From Strigops habroptila (lineage: Eukaryota > Chordata > Aves > Psittaciformes > Psittacidae): DNA of 64,000 bases. A program made the position numbers and the translations under genes. Below the pieces are notes generated by a model that was not told the origin of the DNA, did not search any database, and saw nothing but the letters and a program-made list of their open reading frames with translations. The stretch lies in contig NC_044278.2 in NCBI RefSeq assembly GCF_004027225.2, positions 60,648,243 through 60,712,242 on the forward strand, given 5' to 3'. Below, piece after piece: positions 38,657 to 50,451 of this stretch; position 1 is the first letter of the stretch; every line of letters starts with the position of its first letter.

Positions 38657-41600
38657 GAAAGCTTTTATAAATGAAATTTTTATTCTCATAGAACCAAATT
38701 AATCTAGATACTAGAGATTTAGGTAAGAAAAAGAAAAATACAGAAAGCCCAACTATAAGCCTCTCCTTTTACTAAGGAAATAATGACAAAATTGTGGTGC
38801 TTATCATTAAGAACATAAGGGAAAAATTTGTACCTCTACTCCAATTTTTAAGTCCTGACCATGGACATGACCCTTTATATCACTCATAACAACAAGCAGT
38901 AATAGCAGCCGGTAAATTCTTAATGACAGATCCCAAACCAACTCCTTGTGCCCTTTTTCCCCACCATCTCTATTACACAAGTACTACTCAGTCATGGTGT
39001 TGGCATGCATCAGCCTGTGTCTCAGCTGATCATTGCTTGCCTTGAGGCTCTTTGCTGTCCAGCTCAGGGATGTGAATGGGGTAATTCAGGACAAGCAGCT
39101 GATTTATATTTTCAGTTCTCCTCTTAAACCAAGGTACAGGAGAAGTTAGAAAAGCTGTGGGCTGAGTCTCGCCCTCAAGTGGATCTGGGACTTGAACAAG
39201 ATATACTCTTGGACCTGAGAGCATAGAAGGTCTCTGTGGCTCTGTAGCTTAGACAAACCCAGAGAATCCTATAGATGTGAGAAAACCTAGAGAAATCGGA
39301 GTGGACAGCCATCTGCTGTAAAATGTACCTGACCAGTGTTGAGAAATAATGGGCCTGGCTTTAAGCACATTAGTGCAGGTCAGCAGTGAAACCATGGTAG
39401 CAAATATTTCAGGGCGTGTACAGAACCAGCCAGGCCCAGATGGCTGATGGCCAAGTCAGTGTCACTTATAAAAAGCTGTTAACCAAAACAGCTAGGATGA
39501 CAGGAGCAAAAGCAAGTGTCCACAGGGTACAACAATTTCCCACTGTAATATAGACATAGCCTTCCAGCTACCAGATAATCTGCAAAACAAATTTAAGGCT
39601 TGTGCGAATCTTTTGAGACATAATTTCATCCTTCTCTGATCCTTGTATTCACCCTCATCCATTCTTCTTCTGTACATCTAATTCTGATCTTGGTGGGCTC
39701 CACAGCTGCCTCCCTCCTGCTGAAAACATTGTTGGTTAAAGGAAGTATTAGTCTCACATACTGTATGAAACGTAACCACTGTAAAAAAAACCCTATCTGT
39801 GATTTAAAGGAACTGCTAAGTGGCAAGTGCTAAGAAAAGAAAGATGTAGCACTTTGGCAAGAGCATGTTTAGAAATATGAAACATGTCAGTGCCCTATCT
39901 TCTACGTGTGGCGATTCTGACATTTGTGTGCATTGCTAGCTGGGACTGACAAATTACACAGTATTTTCCACTAACATTCATGCTGCCAGGTGTTATAAGT
40001 AGGGAGATACCAGATTTCAGCTGAGCTGGAGATCATGTTAGAAAGCAAACTACCCCGGTCATCTACCAAATTACAGCCAAGCCCTGACTGTTACCCAGTT
40101 GACTCAGTCACTGGTGTAGGCAGGATGGCCAGACAGGGCAAAGCTAGAGAAAAATAGTGCTTCCTCTTCCTCATCTCAATCAATGATTCTCTGAACAGGA
40201 ATCAGGAAACTCACAAGTTTTGTTCCCTTTCTATTGCCCAAGAGAGAATCTTTCCTCAAAGAAAAATCACATCAGAAAATAGTGCAAGGGTGAAAAGCTC
40301 TGGGTCTGTGTCTTAGCCTCCTGCAGCCCCTGGGACTTTGATAAGATGGACACAAAATTCCTTGAGGTGCAAGAGGGACTGACATGTGAATTTGGGAGAC
40401 AGACGTAGTTGATGAGAACTGCTGGGTTGCAGGATCACTCTGAAGAAGCAGCTCTAGTAGATACTGTTAGGGAGGCCGTTTAGGGATAGCATTAATTCCT
40501 GAGTACACAGTGAACAGATGTGCTTGCAGGAGCTAAATATGGAACAGTGAGCATCACACATATCCCTCTCTCTTTGTCACTGTCACTTGCATTCACACAC
40601 AGGCACACACCTCTCTCCCTAAGGGCAATGCAAGCTGAGTTCTCAAATAACCAAGCCTTTGTTTAAAAAGTCCTTTTTGTCAGAGGGAGTCTGATACGAT
40701 TTTTCAGCCTTTATTATTTGTCATACTGCAAAGTAACAACCCCAAATCCTGCTTGTCTCTGATCCACCTTTGTTTTGGTCAGGCAACAAGGGAAACAGAA
40801 GGGGCCTCTGGGTGAGGCTGTGGCCCATGCGATTTCCAGTGGGAGCACTGCGAGTGATGGAGCTGACAGTGTGGAGGGCAAAATGCCTGTAATTTAGGGT
40901 ATGCCCTGGCAATGAGGCAGGAGGGAGAACGTATCCAGGGGCGTTCAGTTGGGGAAAGGCTCTGCCAGCCAAATGCAGCTATGCAGAGTGTCTGACCTGT
41001 CTTCTGTAGTCCTTTCATCTTTTTCTCTGCTGTCTTTTTTATTAAATAGGCAACTGCACCGAACATCTGTCTTCCCGGGACCAGTGTCAGCAATGCCAAT
41101 GCATGCAGGCTCTCCCCTGGCTACCCAAGGAAAGAGGGAAAGATGCCACTAGTAGTTTGGAGGATGAAACTTGTACTGTACACTCAGGACCAGCCGTGCA
41201 GCTTTCCCACCCCTGGTTTGGCTCTGGTCAGCCCTGTTCTTTCTGAGTGACAGCAGACCAGAGAAACAGATGATCCCCAGAGGGAGCAAGAATATAAGAT
41301 AACTCCCATCTTTCATAAAAGTAAGGGAAGTTGGATAAAGCCCAAATAACAATCTGAGCTTCCTCTATAATTCTCACTCTGCCTTTTTGAACAAAAAGTT
41401 CCTTCTCCTGCCTTGGTTTTCCCCTCTAGTGCAGCAAAGACAGACTTTCCTCATATATCCCCCATTACAACAGTGAAATGAAGCACAGATGTTTGTGTTA
41501 CCTGAAGTCACATGCCTTCTGAGGGCACTTCTAACTTTGCGCCTGATTTCTGAAAGCTCTTCTGTTGTCTTCTCCTTACCTGCTGATGGCAGAAGACTCT

Positions 41601-43274
41601 GGGCATGAGCTGTGAATAGAAAAAGCACCCTCTTTGGCAGCTTCAAAATAAGCTCAAGTCAGCTTTATTAAAGTGCAAAGTTACAGAAAGATTGGCTTAA
41701 ATTTACTATAATATTCAGAAAGAAAGCTACTGGAAAGAGAAAGCATTTAGTCCTGCTGGTTGCTCAGATATGCTGTGTGATGCCCCTGAAGCCGGAGTAT
41801 GCCTCAGTCACTCTAAGGGGGAGGGATCACTGGGACTCGTTAGAGAAGGAAGAAGGGACATCACCACAACTAGTGTTCACACACTGTGGAGACAGGGAGC
41901 AGCTGGGATCTGCTGTCTAGATCCAGACTCTGGGAAATGCTTCCTTGTAACACAACTTAGGTGCATCTTTAGAACCTGTAGGTAAATTGAGCACCAGCTG
42001 TCTGTGATTTAGAAATTCAGATGAAGCACAAAAATGAGAAAAAAATTCATGCAGGCATTTCAGAACCTTGTAGAAGCCTAAGGAGAATCATCCCCCAGAA
42101 ACAAGACACCAACTGAAAGCACTGGCTCACTGAATGGTTTTGTTGGTCTTGCTGTGATAGGGCAGGTAAGATAAGTTTTCTAGACAGAGGTAGCTTCTTT
42201 TATTGGGCCAGATAGTATACACAGAAAATTAGATAAGCCTTATGCACGCAAGTTCTTGTCTCAAATACAGATAATGTCTTTTATTAGGCTACCTTTTGGA
42301 AACCCATACTCCTCTGGTTTAACAGAAAAGGGCTGGACGGGATTCTTAAGGATGTCTCAAAACATGTTAGATACCTCTGTGTGCGTAACCGAACCTAAAG
42401 ACTGTTTCTAGCTAAATAAAATTGGGTTTGACTCACAAATCCTCTCTTAGTTTGCAAGAAATAATCTTCTTGCACACTGTTCAGAAAGCATTTCAAAGTG
42501 TTCTGATGGTGGTTTTGTTCTCATGCAATATACTCTTAATTCCAAACCAGGAATAACTAGATTTTTGTATCTGACCCTAAATTTTAGTAGCTGCTTTCAG
42601 AGTTGTCATCATATGCTTTGCAGAATAAGGAGATTCAATTTCAATCTTGGACTCACATCAACTGTTCTCTCTCCAGATTCATAAGCTGGGAAATCTGTGC
42701 CATCCAAAATATCTAAATATGGAATCAGGGCAAATACATTTGTTAACTGCTGCTATCTTTTATAAGAAATAGTTGGGTTTCAAGGCATAGGCTATAAGTT
42801 ATTGTGATAGATCTGAGGATATTTTGGTTTTACTTCCAATATTCATTGGTAAATACCATTGGAGTAAGGATTTTAAGAATTGTAAGTGTTTGCAGTTGTG
42901 GACAGGCAAGATTTCCCTCCTTTTTCATGATGGTTTCTCCTTATTTTATCACTGTCATGCAAAACAAAATGGTTCTACTGTTAATAAAACAACTACTTGT
43001 CAAAACCATGTAATGTGCCACCACTCCTTGGTATCTCAGGGTATACGCAGTATGTCACTGAGCTAAGCAACCACTCAACATCATATGTTAAGCCAATGAA
43101 ATTATGATGACTGATGTGAATTTGAAGTCTTTCTAGTAAAACAAGGGAAAGAGTCAGGAAACCTTTTTTTTCTTTTGAGAACTTCAGAATTGACATTACC
43201 CCTAGTGCTAAGCTGGACTTACTGGGTCTTTTCCCAAAGAGCAATATGAAAGTTAGAGTGATTATAAATGAGAA

Positions 43275-43337
43275 GGAGCTTTGAACAACCTGGTCCAATG
43301 GAAGGTGTCTCTGCCTATGGTAGGGATGGGTTAGAAC
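43275..43337 (+). mobile_element. CR1 3' segment, plus orientation (part of an inverted composite)
   Basis: GCTTTGAACAACCTGGTCCA through GGAAGGTGTCTCTGCC to GGTTAGAAC matches the CR1 region just before the 3' tail, in plus sense. The terminal GATGATCTTTAAGG and the octamer tail are missing. The opposite-strand piece begins about 12 bp later. Confidence 0.75.
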
Positions 43338-43348
43338 ACACAGGAGAA

Positions 43349-43545
43349 GCCACAGCTTCTCTGGGCAACCTGTTCCAGTGCCTCACCACCCTTACAGTAA
43401 AACACTCCTTCTTAATGTCTAATCTAAATTACCCTCTTTCAGTTTAAAGACATTCCCACTTGTCCTATCCCTGCATGTCCTCAGAAAAAGCCTGTCTCCA
43501 GATTTCTTGTAGGCCCCCTTTAGGTATTGGATGACCCTTTATATT
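43349..43545 (-). mobile_element. CR1 segment, minus orientation (part of an inverted composite)
   Basis: GCCACAGCTTCTCTGGGCAA, CACTCCTTCTTAATGTCTAA, CCACTTGTCCTATCCC and GTAGGCCCCCTTTAGG are antisense CR1 ORF2 C-terminal sequence. The piece ends at the inversion point shared with the plus-sense segment on its left. Confidence 0.85.
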
Positions 43546-44509
43546 CTTTTTTTTACTTAGGCATCTCTAAAGGGGGTGCACTTCTGCCTTCTCTCTGAAT
43601 GTGACATTAGCATATTCTTTTTGGGGTTCATTTTGTATTCTGGGAGACGCAGTTCTTAGTTTACAGTGAAGGTCTAATCAGCAAAGTTGTGATATAGCAT
43701 ATTTTCTGAAGATGATGGTATTAGGTGTATTCCTGATCAATGTCTTCAGAAAATTCTTACTTTATTTAATGAAATAGTTTTACTTAAGCTGAAATTTGGA
43801 ACAAAATCTTGTTATTAATACAATAAATAATACCTAAAAGGTCTGCCTTTAGGCTTCCACTGGTGAAGAGATTTTATGAAGAGACTCCACAGCATCTTTA
43901 TTGCTGGGCTGTTTTACTATAATGATAGACGCATTGGTTTGCTTGTCTTTAAGGAAGAGATGGGGAAACATCTGACAAGTATGATCAGAGAAATGGCAAA
44001 ACACATCTGAAGTGGAATAATACGACACGATGATCGTTTTACAAGCGCTGTCAAGTACAAATTTAAAAGATTCTTTTTTAGAGGTTCAGCAAGAACCAGA
44101 GCTAAGACATGTTCAACAGAGCAAGGTATATTCCAGAATAGTTTTCATTTAATGTCTATAATTCTATAATTCACTCCCCATGGACTTTTTTCTCTTGTAG
44201 AATGACCAAAGCAGTACAAGTGTAGAAGAGGAGTAGTAGTAACAGAATGACACAGTATTACCTAGTTTTCAAGCCATATGCTGTTTCTGTGACACACATA
44301 TTTCTGAAAACAGATTTCGGCACACAATAACCATAGTGCTTGTTCAATCTGTAAATGCTAAAAGTGCAAAAATGCACGTGGAAAATACAGACACAGCAGA
44401 TGACCAATAAATCACACACAAGACATCTCTGTTATGGTTTTGACACATTTTTAAATTGAATTCCTGATCTGAACAAAAAGAAGAGTCTTTGGTAGCACTA
44501 GGAGTGCGA
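43546..44509. other. AT-rich DNA left of the CpG island, no gene seen
   Basis: Nothing recognised except a small CpG group at about 44,020-44,052. Confidence 0.5.
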
Positions 44510-45110
44510 AGTAGAACGCATATGCCAACCTTTCCGTGCAGACGTGCCCCACGACCAGCGATGCCCTGGCAGACCCTGGGAGAGTGGAGGAGGGGAGCAC
44601 CCGTGCGGCAGGGAGAGGGCAGACGCAGGTGCTCCCCAAAGTCGGGGAACCAAGCGCCCTGCACGCTGCGGCCCCTTCCTTCTCTCCACCGGGGCCCCTT
44701 GCCCCGGGCAGGGGGCGGCCCGGGCTCAGCACCGCCCCAGCGCGGGCGGAGCGCAGGGTGGGCGGACGGCAGCGGTGGCAGCCGTGCCCCAGCATTCTTC
44801 ATTTTATTTCATTTATTTAAAAAAACCCCAAAACCTATTTATTCTCCCCGGCATCCTGAAGTTGACTGTCTTCTCAGTCCGCCTGGGAGGGGAGGAGGAG
44901 AAGGAAGCGGGCGGGCAGGCAGGGCGAGCGCACAGCATCCATCCCGCGGGAAGTAAGCGCCCTGCCGGCGGGCAGTCCGGGAACCGCGGCCCAGCGGGAG
45001 CGGAGGAGGATCCGCGGGACGGGGTCGACCGAGCCCGCGGGGGTTGCAGCCGAAGTCAGGGCTCTGCGCTTCGCCGCTCAGGACGCCTTTGCCGGAGACT
45101 TAGGTGGCTT
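44510..45110. promoter_or_regulatory. CpG island with GC boxes, candidate promoter
   Basis: GC content rises sharply against AT-rich flanks and CpG dinucleotides are dense, while CpG is scarce elsewhere in the window. GC-box-like cores (GGGCGG) occur around 44,713, 44,744 and 44,760. Long open frames here on both strands (for example 44,544-45,188 on +) are low-complexity G, R, P and A-rich, as GC-rich DNA gives by chance, so I do not call them genes. A donor-like CAG|GTGGGT follows at 45,142-45,150, so a noncoding first exon of a + strand transcript is possible. The TMT opsin 5 kb to the right is the nearest candidate gene. A transcript on the minus strand cannot be excluded. Confidence 0.6.
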
Positions 45111-45141
45111 TTTTACCTTGGGGTGCTCTGGATGATAGACG

Positions 45142-45150
45142 CAGGTGGGT
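45142..45150 (+). promoter_or_regulatory. Donor-like site at the edge of the CpG island
   Basis: CAG|GTGGGT lies just downstream of the CpG-dense block. It could end a noncoding first exon that joins the acceptor-like site at 50,010. This is inference from motif quality and position only. Confidence 0.3.
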
Positions 45151-45515
45151 TCTTCTTGCAGTTTTCTGTGCCACTCACCCCCCAATAAATGTGCAAAAGT
45201 TTGTGCAGGAGAAATCATAAACTGAGATTGGCTGAAGAGGCTTTGGCTTGATGCAAGGTTTAAAAGCTTGGGGGGAGCTGGGGCCTTGGGAAGCGCTCTG
45301 TGATGTCTCTGCCGCAGCCATCCCGAGTGGGACCGGCTCAGTTGCTGTGAACGTGGACGTTTCCGTGCAAAAGATTCCCTTAACTTTTAACGTACTCCAT
45401 AAAAGTAGCTTTTATCTCAAAAGCAACGGTTCAGGGGTGTCTCACGCCGTTTTCCCACGCTGTTAGAATTTGCTCGAGTAAACAGTGTGGCTTTCAAACG
45501 TGGTGGACTTCATCA

Positions 45516-45589
45516 CATGTCCCTGCCTGTGGCAGGGAACTACATGATCTTTAAAGTCCCTTCGAATCCAAACTATTCTGTCATTCTGT
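45516..45589 (+). mobile_element. CR1 LINE 3' terminal remnant
   Basis: Only the last 70 bp or so remain: ATGTCCCTGCCTGTGGCAGG, TACATGATCTTTAAAGTCCC and a degenerate TATTCTGTCATTCTG tail. It sits between the CpG island and the opsin exon. Confidence 0.8.
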
Positions 45590-45992
45590 TCCGCACTTGT
45601 GGTGTTCTCCTTTTCCTGTCTGTCTGTTTCATGAGTGCGAGTCCCTGAAAGTAAGTCCGTAGATGTGCATGCAAGGGGTTCTCCCACGGACAGCAGGTGT
45701 GGGGAGCTGGGAGATGCTTCAATATCTAGACCACAGAGCCTCCTCTTGGTCTTTTGTATTATTTCTGAAGACCTACCTTTAGGTCTTTTGGCGTCCTGCC
45801 GTGGGACTTAGGGCATGGAAAAAATAGTGCAGAATAGATGAGAATTTTGTCTTCAGTGTTGCGAAGTCTCATGCAGTCCCACACCTTTCAGCTGTGTTTG
45901 AAAGAATTATATCAGGTGATACCTCTTGTTTTGGAGGCTTCCTGTTAAAAACAGTTCAATTTTGTTACCTGGAAAACAAGGTTTAGTGTATA

Positions 45993-45999
<7 letters not shown>

Positions 46000-46031
<32 letters not shown>
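46000..46031. repeat. Poly-A tract, 32 bp, with a second A run at 46,062-46,074
   Basis: This is the longest homopolymer in the window. No processed pseudogene or target duplication was recognised around it. Confidence 0.9.
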
Positions 46032-46034
<3 letters not shown>

Positions 46035-48041
46035 GTTCCTGCCATAATTCTGGCATCATGTAAAAAAAAAAAAAGTGATTCTTCCTTCATAGAGTTTCAT
46101 CTGGGATTGTCTTTGAAATATTCTGTTGGTTTTGGTTTTTTTGTTCGTTTGTGTGTTTGGTTTTTTAAATTAAATTTTCAGTAGAAAGCTAAGGTCATAA
46201 ATGAAGGGAAATGGCTGTTTTTAATGGATTTTAATATGAACTGAACAACAGGTTGATTAAGGCTGCATTTATCTGTAAATATAAGGGGTATTTATAGATC
46301 ATCTGTATCAGAAGAGAATACAAGTAAATATGTAAATGTAATGTAAAGTAAATACAATGTAAGAGAGTCATGGTTTTTAGCAATATGATTTTGAAGTTTG
46401 ATTTTATTTATTTTATGCAATTTCATCGGCTCTTAACTATTTAAAGTGAATTAAGCATCATTTCTGGCATGTTGCACAACTTTTCAAGGGAAGATGGTAA
46501 AGAATCTGCCAGTTAGAAATAATAAGTTAGTTCATTTAAGGAAAAAAAAGCCCAAACAATCATTGACCCTTAAAGCTAACATGTTCAATAAATTAGTACT
46601 TCTTCTGGGGCAAAGTGAGAAAGAGCGAACAGCTTCGCTGGTGCAGGATACTGCTCAGAGTAATGCGTGGTGGCAAGTGTAAAAAGAAGCCTGATACTCT
46701 CAGTGTATAATGCCCACATTCCCAGAAGCTGACATAAAATCTTTCAAAACCCTTTTTTTCCAACAGACTGCTTCAGAGAAAAGTGCAAGCAGTGATGGGT
46801 GTCTGCTTCACTGTGTCTTTACTATTGTCAGAACCAGTTAACAGATGAAGCATTTAATAACTAGTGATGTTAAATGAACTTTTGGCCTCTTTCACCTGGC
46901 CATGTGTTTTGTATCACTTTGGGTATGTTTTCCATTTCATGTCAACTCAAATTCAAGGAGGCAAACTGGATGCTTATTTATTTGTTTTGAATTAAATTGT
47001 AGGTTTTATTGGATTCTTTTTAACGTTTTTGAGAAGCAGAATTGGCAGAATTAGCTGGAGTTGAGTGCTACAGGCTCCTGAGTTTGCTAGTGATTAGGAG
47101 GGTTCAGGATGTCCTGCTAGATCATGGAGACCTGGGGAGCACAGTTGTCAGAGTTGCAAAGTAACCTCTGTTAAACCAAGCTCTATGTCTGTAGGAAAAA
47201 AGTCAAGTGAACCTTGGGGCACAGGTCTTATTCAGCAATAGTGTTATTCAGTTACATGCTAACATTAGGTAAGAATTAGACCCATTCTTCAGGGGATTTG
47301 CTGAAATCTGAATTTGGCTTGCACTTTATCCAAACATGTAAAAAACGTAGCACTTTATGCCTGAGCTACTAATGAGAGACTTATTCCCACACAGCCCAGG
47401 TCATCAGCTGTTTTCCTCTGCAGACCCCTATCTGTTAAGTTCACCCTAAACTTTCCGAAGTACATGTTCGTGCACCTTTGTTGTCATCTGTTGATGTCAG
47501 GAAGCCTCATGGCTTGACCTTCACAGTGTGCGTGCTAATGTTTTACACTGAATCCAGGGTCTGCTTCTCTTGCCTGGGTGTTGAGGTGTCTTTCTCCAGC
47601 GCATCAGGGCAGAACTCATCCTGCAGAAGCAGGATCAGTTGCTGCTAGTGGAGAAATGACCTGAGCACTGGGCTGTGCCTGCACACCTGGTGTCAGCCTG
47701 CTAAGTTTCAGCCAGCTGACTCCGATCCAGGGAGTAAATGTACTTTGTAAGCATTGTAAATACAAACTCTTAATATGTCTTGAAGAATGCGAGATGCGTT
47801 TTACTATTTATATTTTCAGCTTAATAGAGATACATGTATAAAGTTAGTTATATTTGCTAAGGGGATTATAACCTTTGGCTTTGTCTAACACCAAGGCTGT
47901 GATGCTTTAATGATAGTATTATTCAGACTGTTTGCTGTGATTAACTTTGCTGGCAAAGTTGATTCCCACATAGAAACATTTATGATGGCATACTATTATC
48001 TTTGTTATGGATTATCTAAGTGTAACCAGTTCAGCTTGGGG

Positions 48042-48056
48042 AAAAAAAAAAAAAAA
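48042..48056. repeat. Poly-A tract, 15 bp
   Basis: Uninterrupted A run in AT-rich unique DNA. Confidence 0.9.
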
Positions 48057-49977
48057 TACATGTCTGTAACTGAAATTAATCTGCATGTAAATCAGACTTA
48101 AATCTCTTCAGATTTTGAAGCCAGATTCTGCAGTATTCTTTGCAGAAGGGAGGAGAAGATAGGACTGTCCTTAAATGCATTCCTCAATAAACAGTCATGT
48201 ACAAACAGATTAGACAAAAATGTCTTCAAAGTGATGGAAAAAGAATAGATTAGTTTAGTAGAAGCTGGGGTATAAGCAGAATTATTAAAAAAAAATAAAA
48301 TCTACAAGTGATTACTTATTGACTTTACTTCAGTGTACATCTTGTTTTCCTGTGAATTCTTTCTTCTGCTCTCCTTCAGCACAATGTGACCGTGATTTTT
48401 CCTACCAAAGTGCAGTTCTTTGCCTTTTCAGTCACACTGTTAGTGACTGAGAAATACTCAGCATTGTATTTTTTAATCAGTTGTTATTTAATGTGTGGGA
48501 GTTTTTTCCCACTAAATGTTAACTCAGTTCTTTTAAACAGAATTATTAGTAAATCAAAGGTATACTGACAATTAGTCCCAGTTAGTTTCCTTCTATAACC
48601 TACACCAGAATTGGTCAGGGGATCCTGGTTTTGTTTTGTTCTGGGGTTTTTTGTTTTGTTTTAGTTTTTTCTCTTTTTCAAAATTGTAGAAAGAGGATTT
48701 CATATGTTCTTTCTCTTAGATATACTACCTGAGATCCTTACCAATCTAAATTACCATGTACCTCCTGAACAGGGGCAAAAAAGAGGAAAGCATCAGTGTT
48801 TCAGATTGTTGATGACTGAACAGTAGACGGTCTGCAAAGTGTACTTAACTTACTCATCAGACGAGACAATAAAGACAGACTGTATACATTAGAGTTCAAA
48901 ATCACTGCAATAATGAGACATATTTAGCACAGTGAGTTTGTGAAAGTAGGGAAATGGTAAGAAGAAATACTTGCTATAAATGTTCACAATGACACAAAGG
49001 TATGATAGAAGAAAAAATCAAACAACCTCTGCATCTTTAGTAAACTTTGAACCCTGATGTTTCCAGTTGGTTAAACACATCTTTTCTACAAGACAATTTC
49101 CAAAAAGCAGTGGTTAGGTGTAATATAGAAGACGTTGTATGTTAAAAAGTTTGTAATCATTCCAGGAGCTCATGACTCTTGAAAGAAAAGTTTTCCTGTT
49201 AGTTCAGCAAGCTATGGGTTTCATGCATTTTGCAGTGAGGAGATTAATTCCCTACATATGTGTGTCCATCTCCATTTTAATGGAAATTTCTGTGCAGAAT
49301 TTGCCTGCAACCATGTAGAAGGCTGGCTAAGCAGTTATACATCCACATTAAGCACTCTGCTATTGCTTCACGCAGTACACACGGAGAGTGTATTCACTGC
49401 ATGCAGGTATACAAATTCATGTCTGTGGTGGAGGAGACACATGAGGCTTTGGGTGTTTGGCTGCTTTATAAATAATGAAGGAGAACATCTGCCCTCTGGT
49501 AAATGTGGGAGATGTGAAATTGGTATCACAGCTCTGCCAACCTTTGTAAGCATATGAGAGCTTCAGGGACTGCGCTTGAAATTATTCTTTCTAGGTAAAG
49601 AAATACTTTCTCCTTATTCTGAAATTCTCTTCATTTTAATTAAGGTCTTGCCAAGACTGAAGCTTTGCTTGGTGTGGATTGGCTTAATGTGGAAGAAGAT
49701 ATAATTCTTCCTTTTGGAAGCTACTGCAAAAGATATGTCTTACCATGCATTTTGTCACCTGAGGAACTTTGCTAGGAAGGTGCAAGTAAGCTTCTCCAGG
49801 CTAAACTGAGCTAGGGAAAAACTGTCTAGAACAACAAAGAAAATGTCAACAAACTGATTTTTCTGTTGAAAATTGGAGAAAAAAGTGAAAAGACTAGAAA
49901 TATTTCTTACAGGTTGAAAAGGGAGGAACTTTTAGTAAATTATGTACCTACTTTTTGGTCTTCATATGGAAAGAGTT

Positions 49978-50010
49978 GTTTTTACCTTTTGTTTCCTTCT
50001 GTACTTTCAG
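49978..50010 (+). promoter_or_regulatory. Candidate splice acceptor upstream of the opsin start codon
   Basis: A long pyrimidine-rich tract (T-runs, CCTTTTG, TTTCCTTCTG) ends in TTTCAG at 50010. This is the best acceptor-like site in the few hundred bases before the opsin ATG. If used, the exon would run 50,011-50,788 with about 440 nt of 5' untranslated sequence. Use of the site is inferred only from its form. Confidence 0.45.
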
Positions 50011-50451
50011 AAAGACGCCCATTGTCAGAGGAAGCAACGGTAGCTGCCCATTGATGGAAGGGCTGCCCGTTTGCTCTGAAGGAAGAGAACATGCTGAAGC
50101 ATCTTTTTAATATACCTTCCTTTCTGAGCCTCAAAAAAGATCATCTAACATGATCCTGGGTTGAAATAACAGAGGTGAATTTCAGGTGATTGTTTACTTG
50201 GTTCTGCTGTCCTGGCGTTAAGCTGCAGAGCTGACCACTGGAAAGGCACAGTGCAGGAAAACACTCCTGTGCTGCAATATTGTTATTTCACACCTGCCTA
50301 ATCATCTAAGATGTATCTCAGCTGAGTGAAGATTGCAAGACTCTGAGATGATTTGACCTGTGATGGAGGAACGCTTCTGGGAAGTTGCTGGAGGGTTTCA
50401 GTACAGGGCACCTGGTGTCTCTGCCCTTACTGATCGGTGTCAAAGTCCAAA
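50011..50451 (+). other. Putative 5' untranslated part of the opsin exon, with upstream ATGs
   Basis: This segment lies between the acceptor-like site and the opsin ATG. It contains several ATG triplets followed by short frames, for example 50054 (18 codons) and 50091 (20 codons). None joins the opsin frame, because a TGA at 50431 closes it. It is either a leader with upstream open frames or partly intron or promoter, if transcription starts nearer the ATG. Confidence 0.35.

Larger units (their letters stand above)
34291..43274. other. AT-rich unique DNA, no gene seen
   Basis: Holds the inverted repeats at 35.7, 37.2 and 38.3 kb and a direct repeat at 38.6 kb. No coding exon recognised on either strand. 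Confidence 0.55.
45590..50010. other. AT-rich DNA between CpG island and opsin exon
   Basis: Poly-A runs and G/T-rich simple sequence near 48,630-48,680. No coding exon recognised. If the CpG island is the opsin promoter, this is a 5' untranslated-region intron. Confidence 0.45.

Noticed and set aside
44544..45188. 214-codon open frame on + and 152-codon frame on - across the CpG island
   Set aside because: GC-rich DNA has few stop codons. The products are low-complexity and overlap on both strands.
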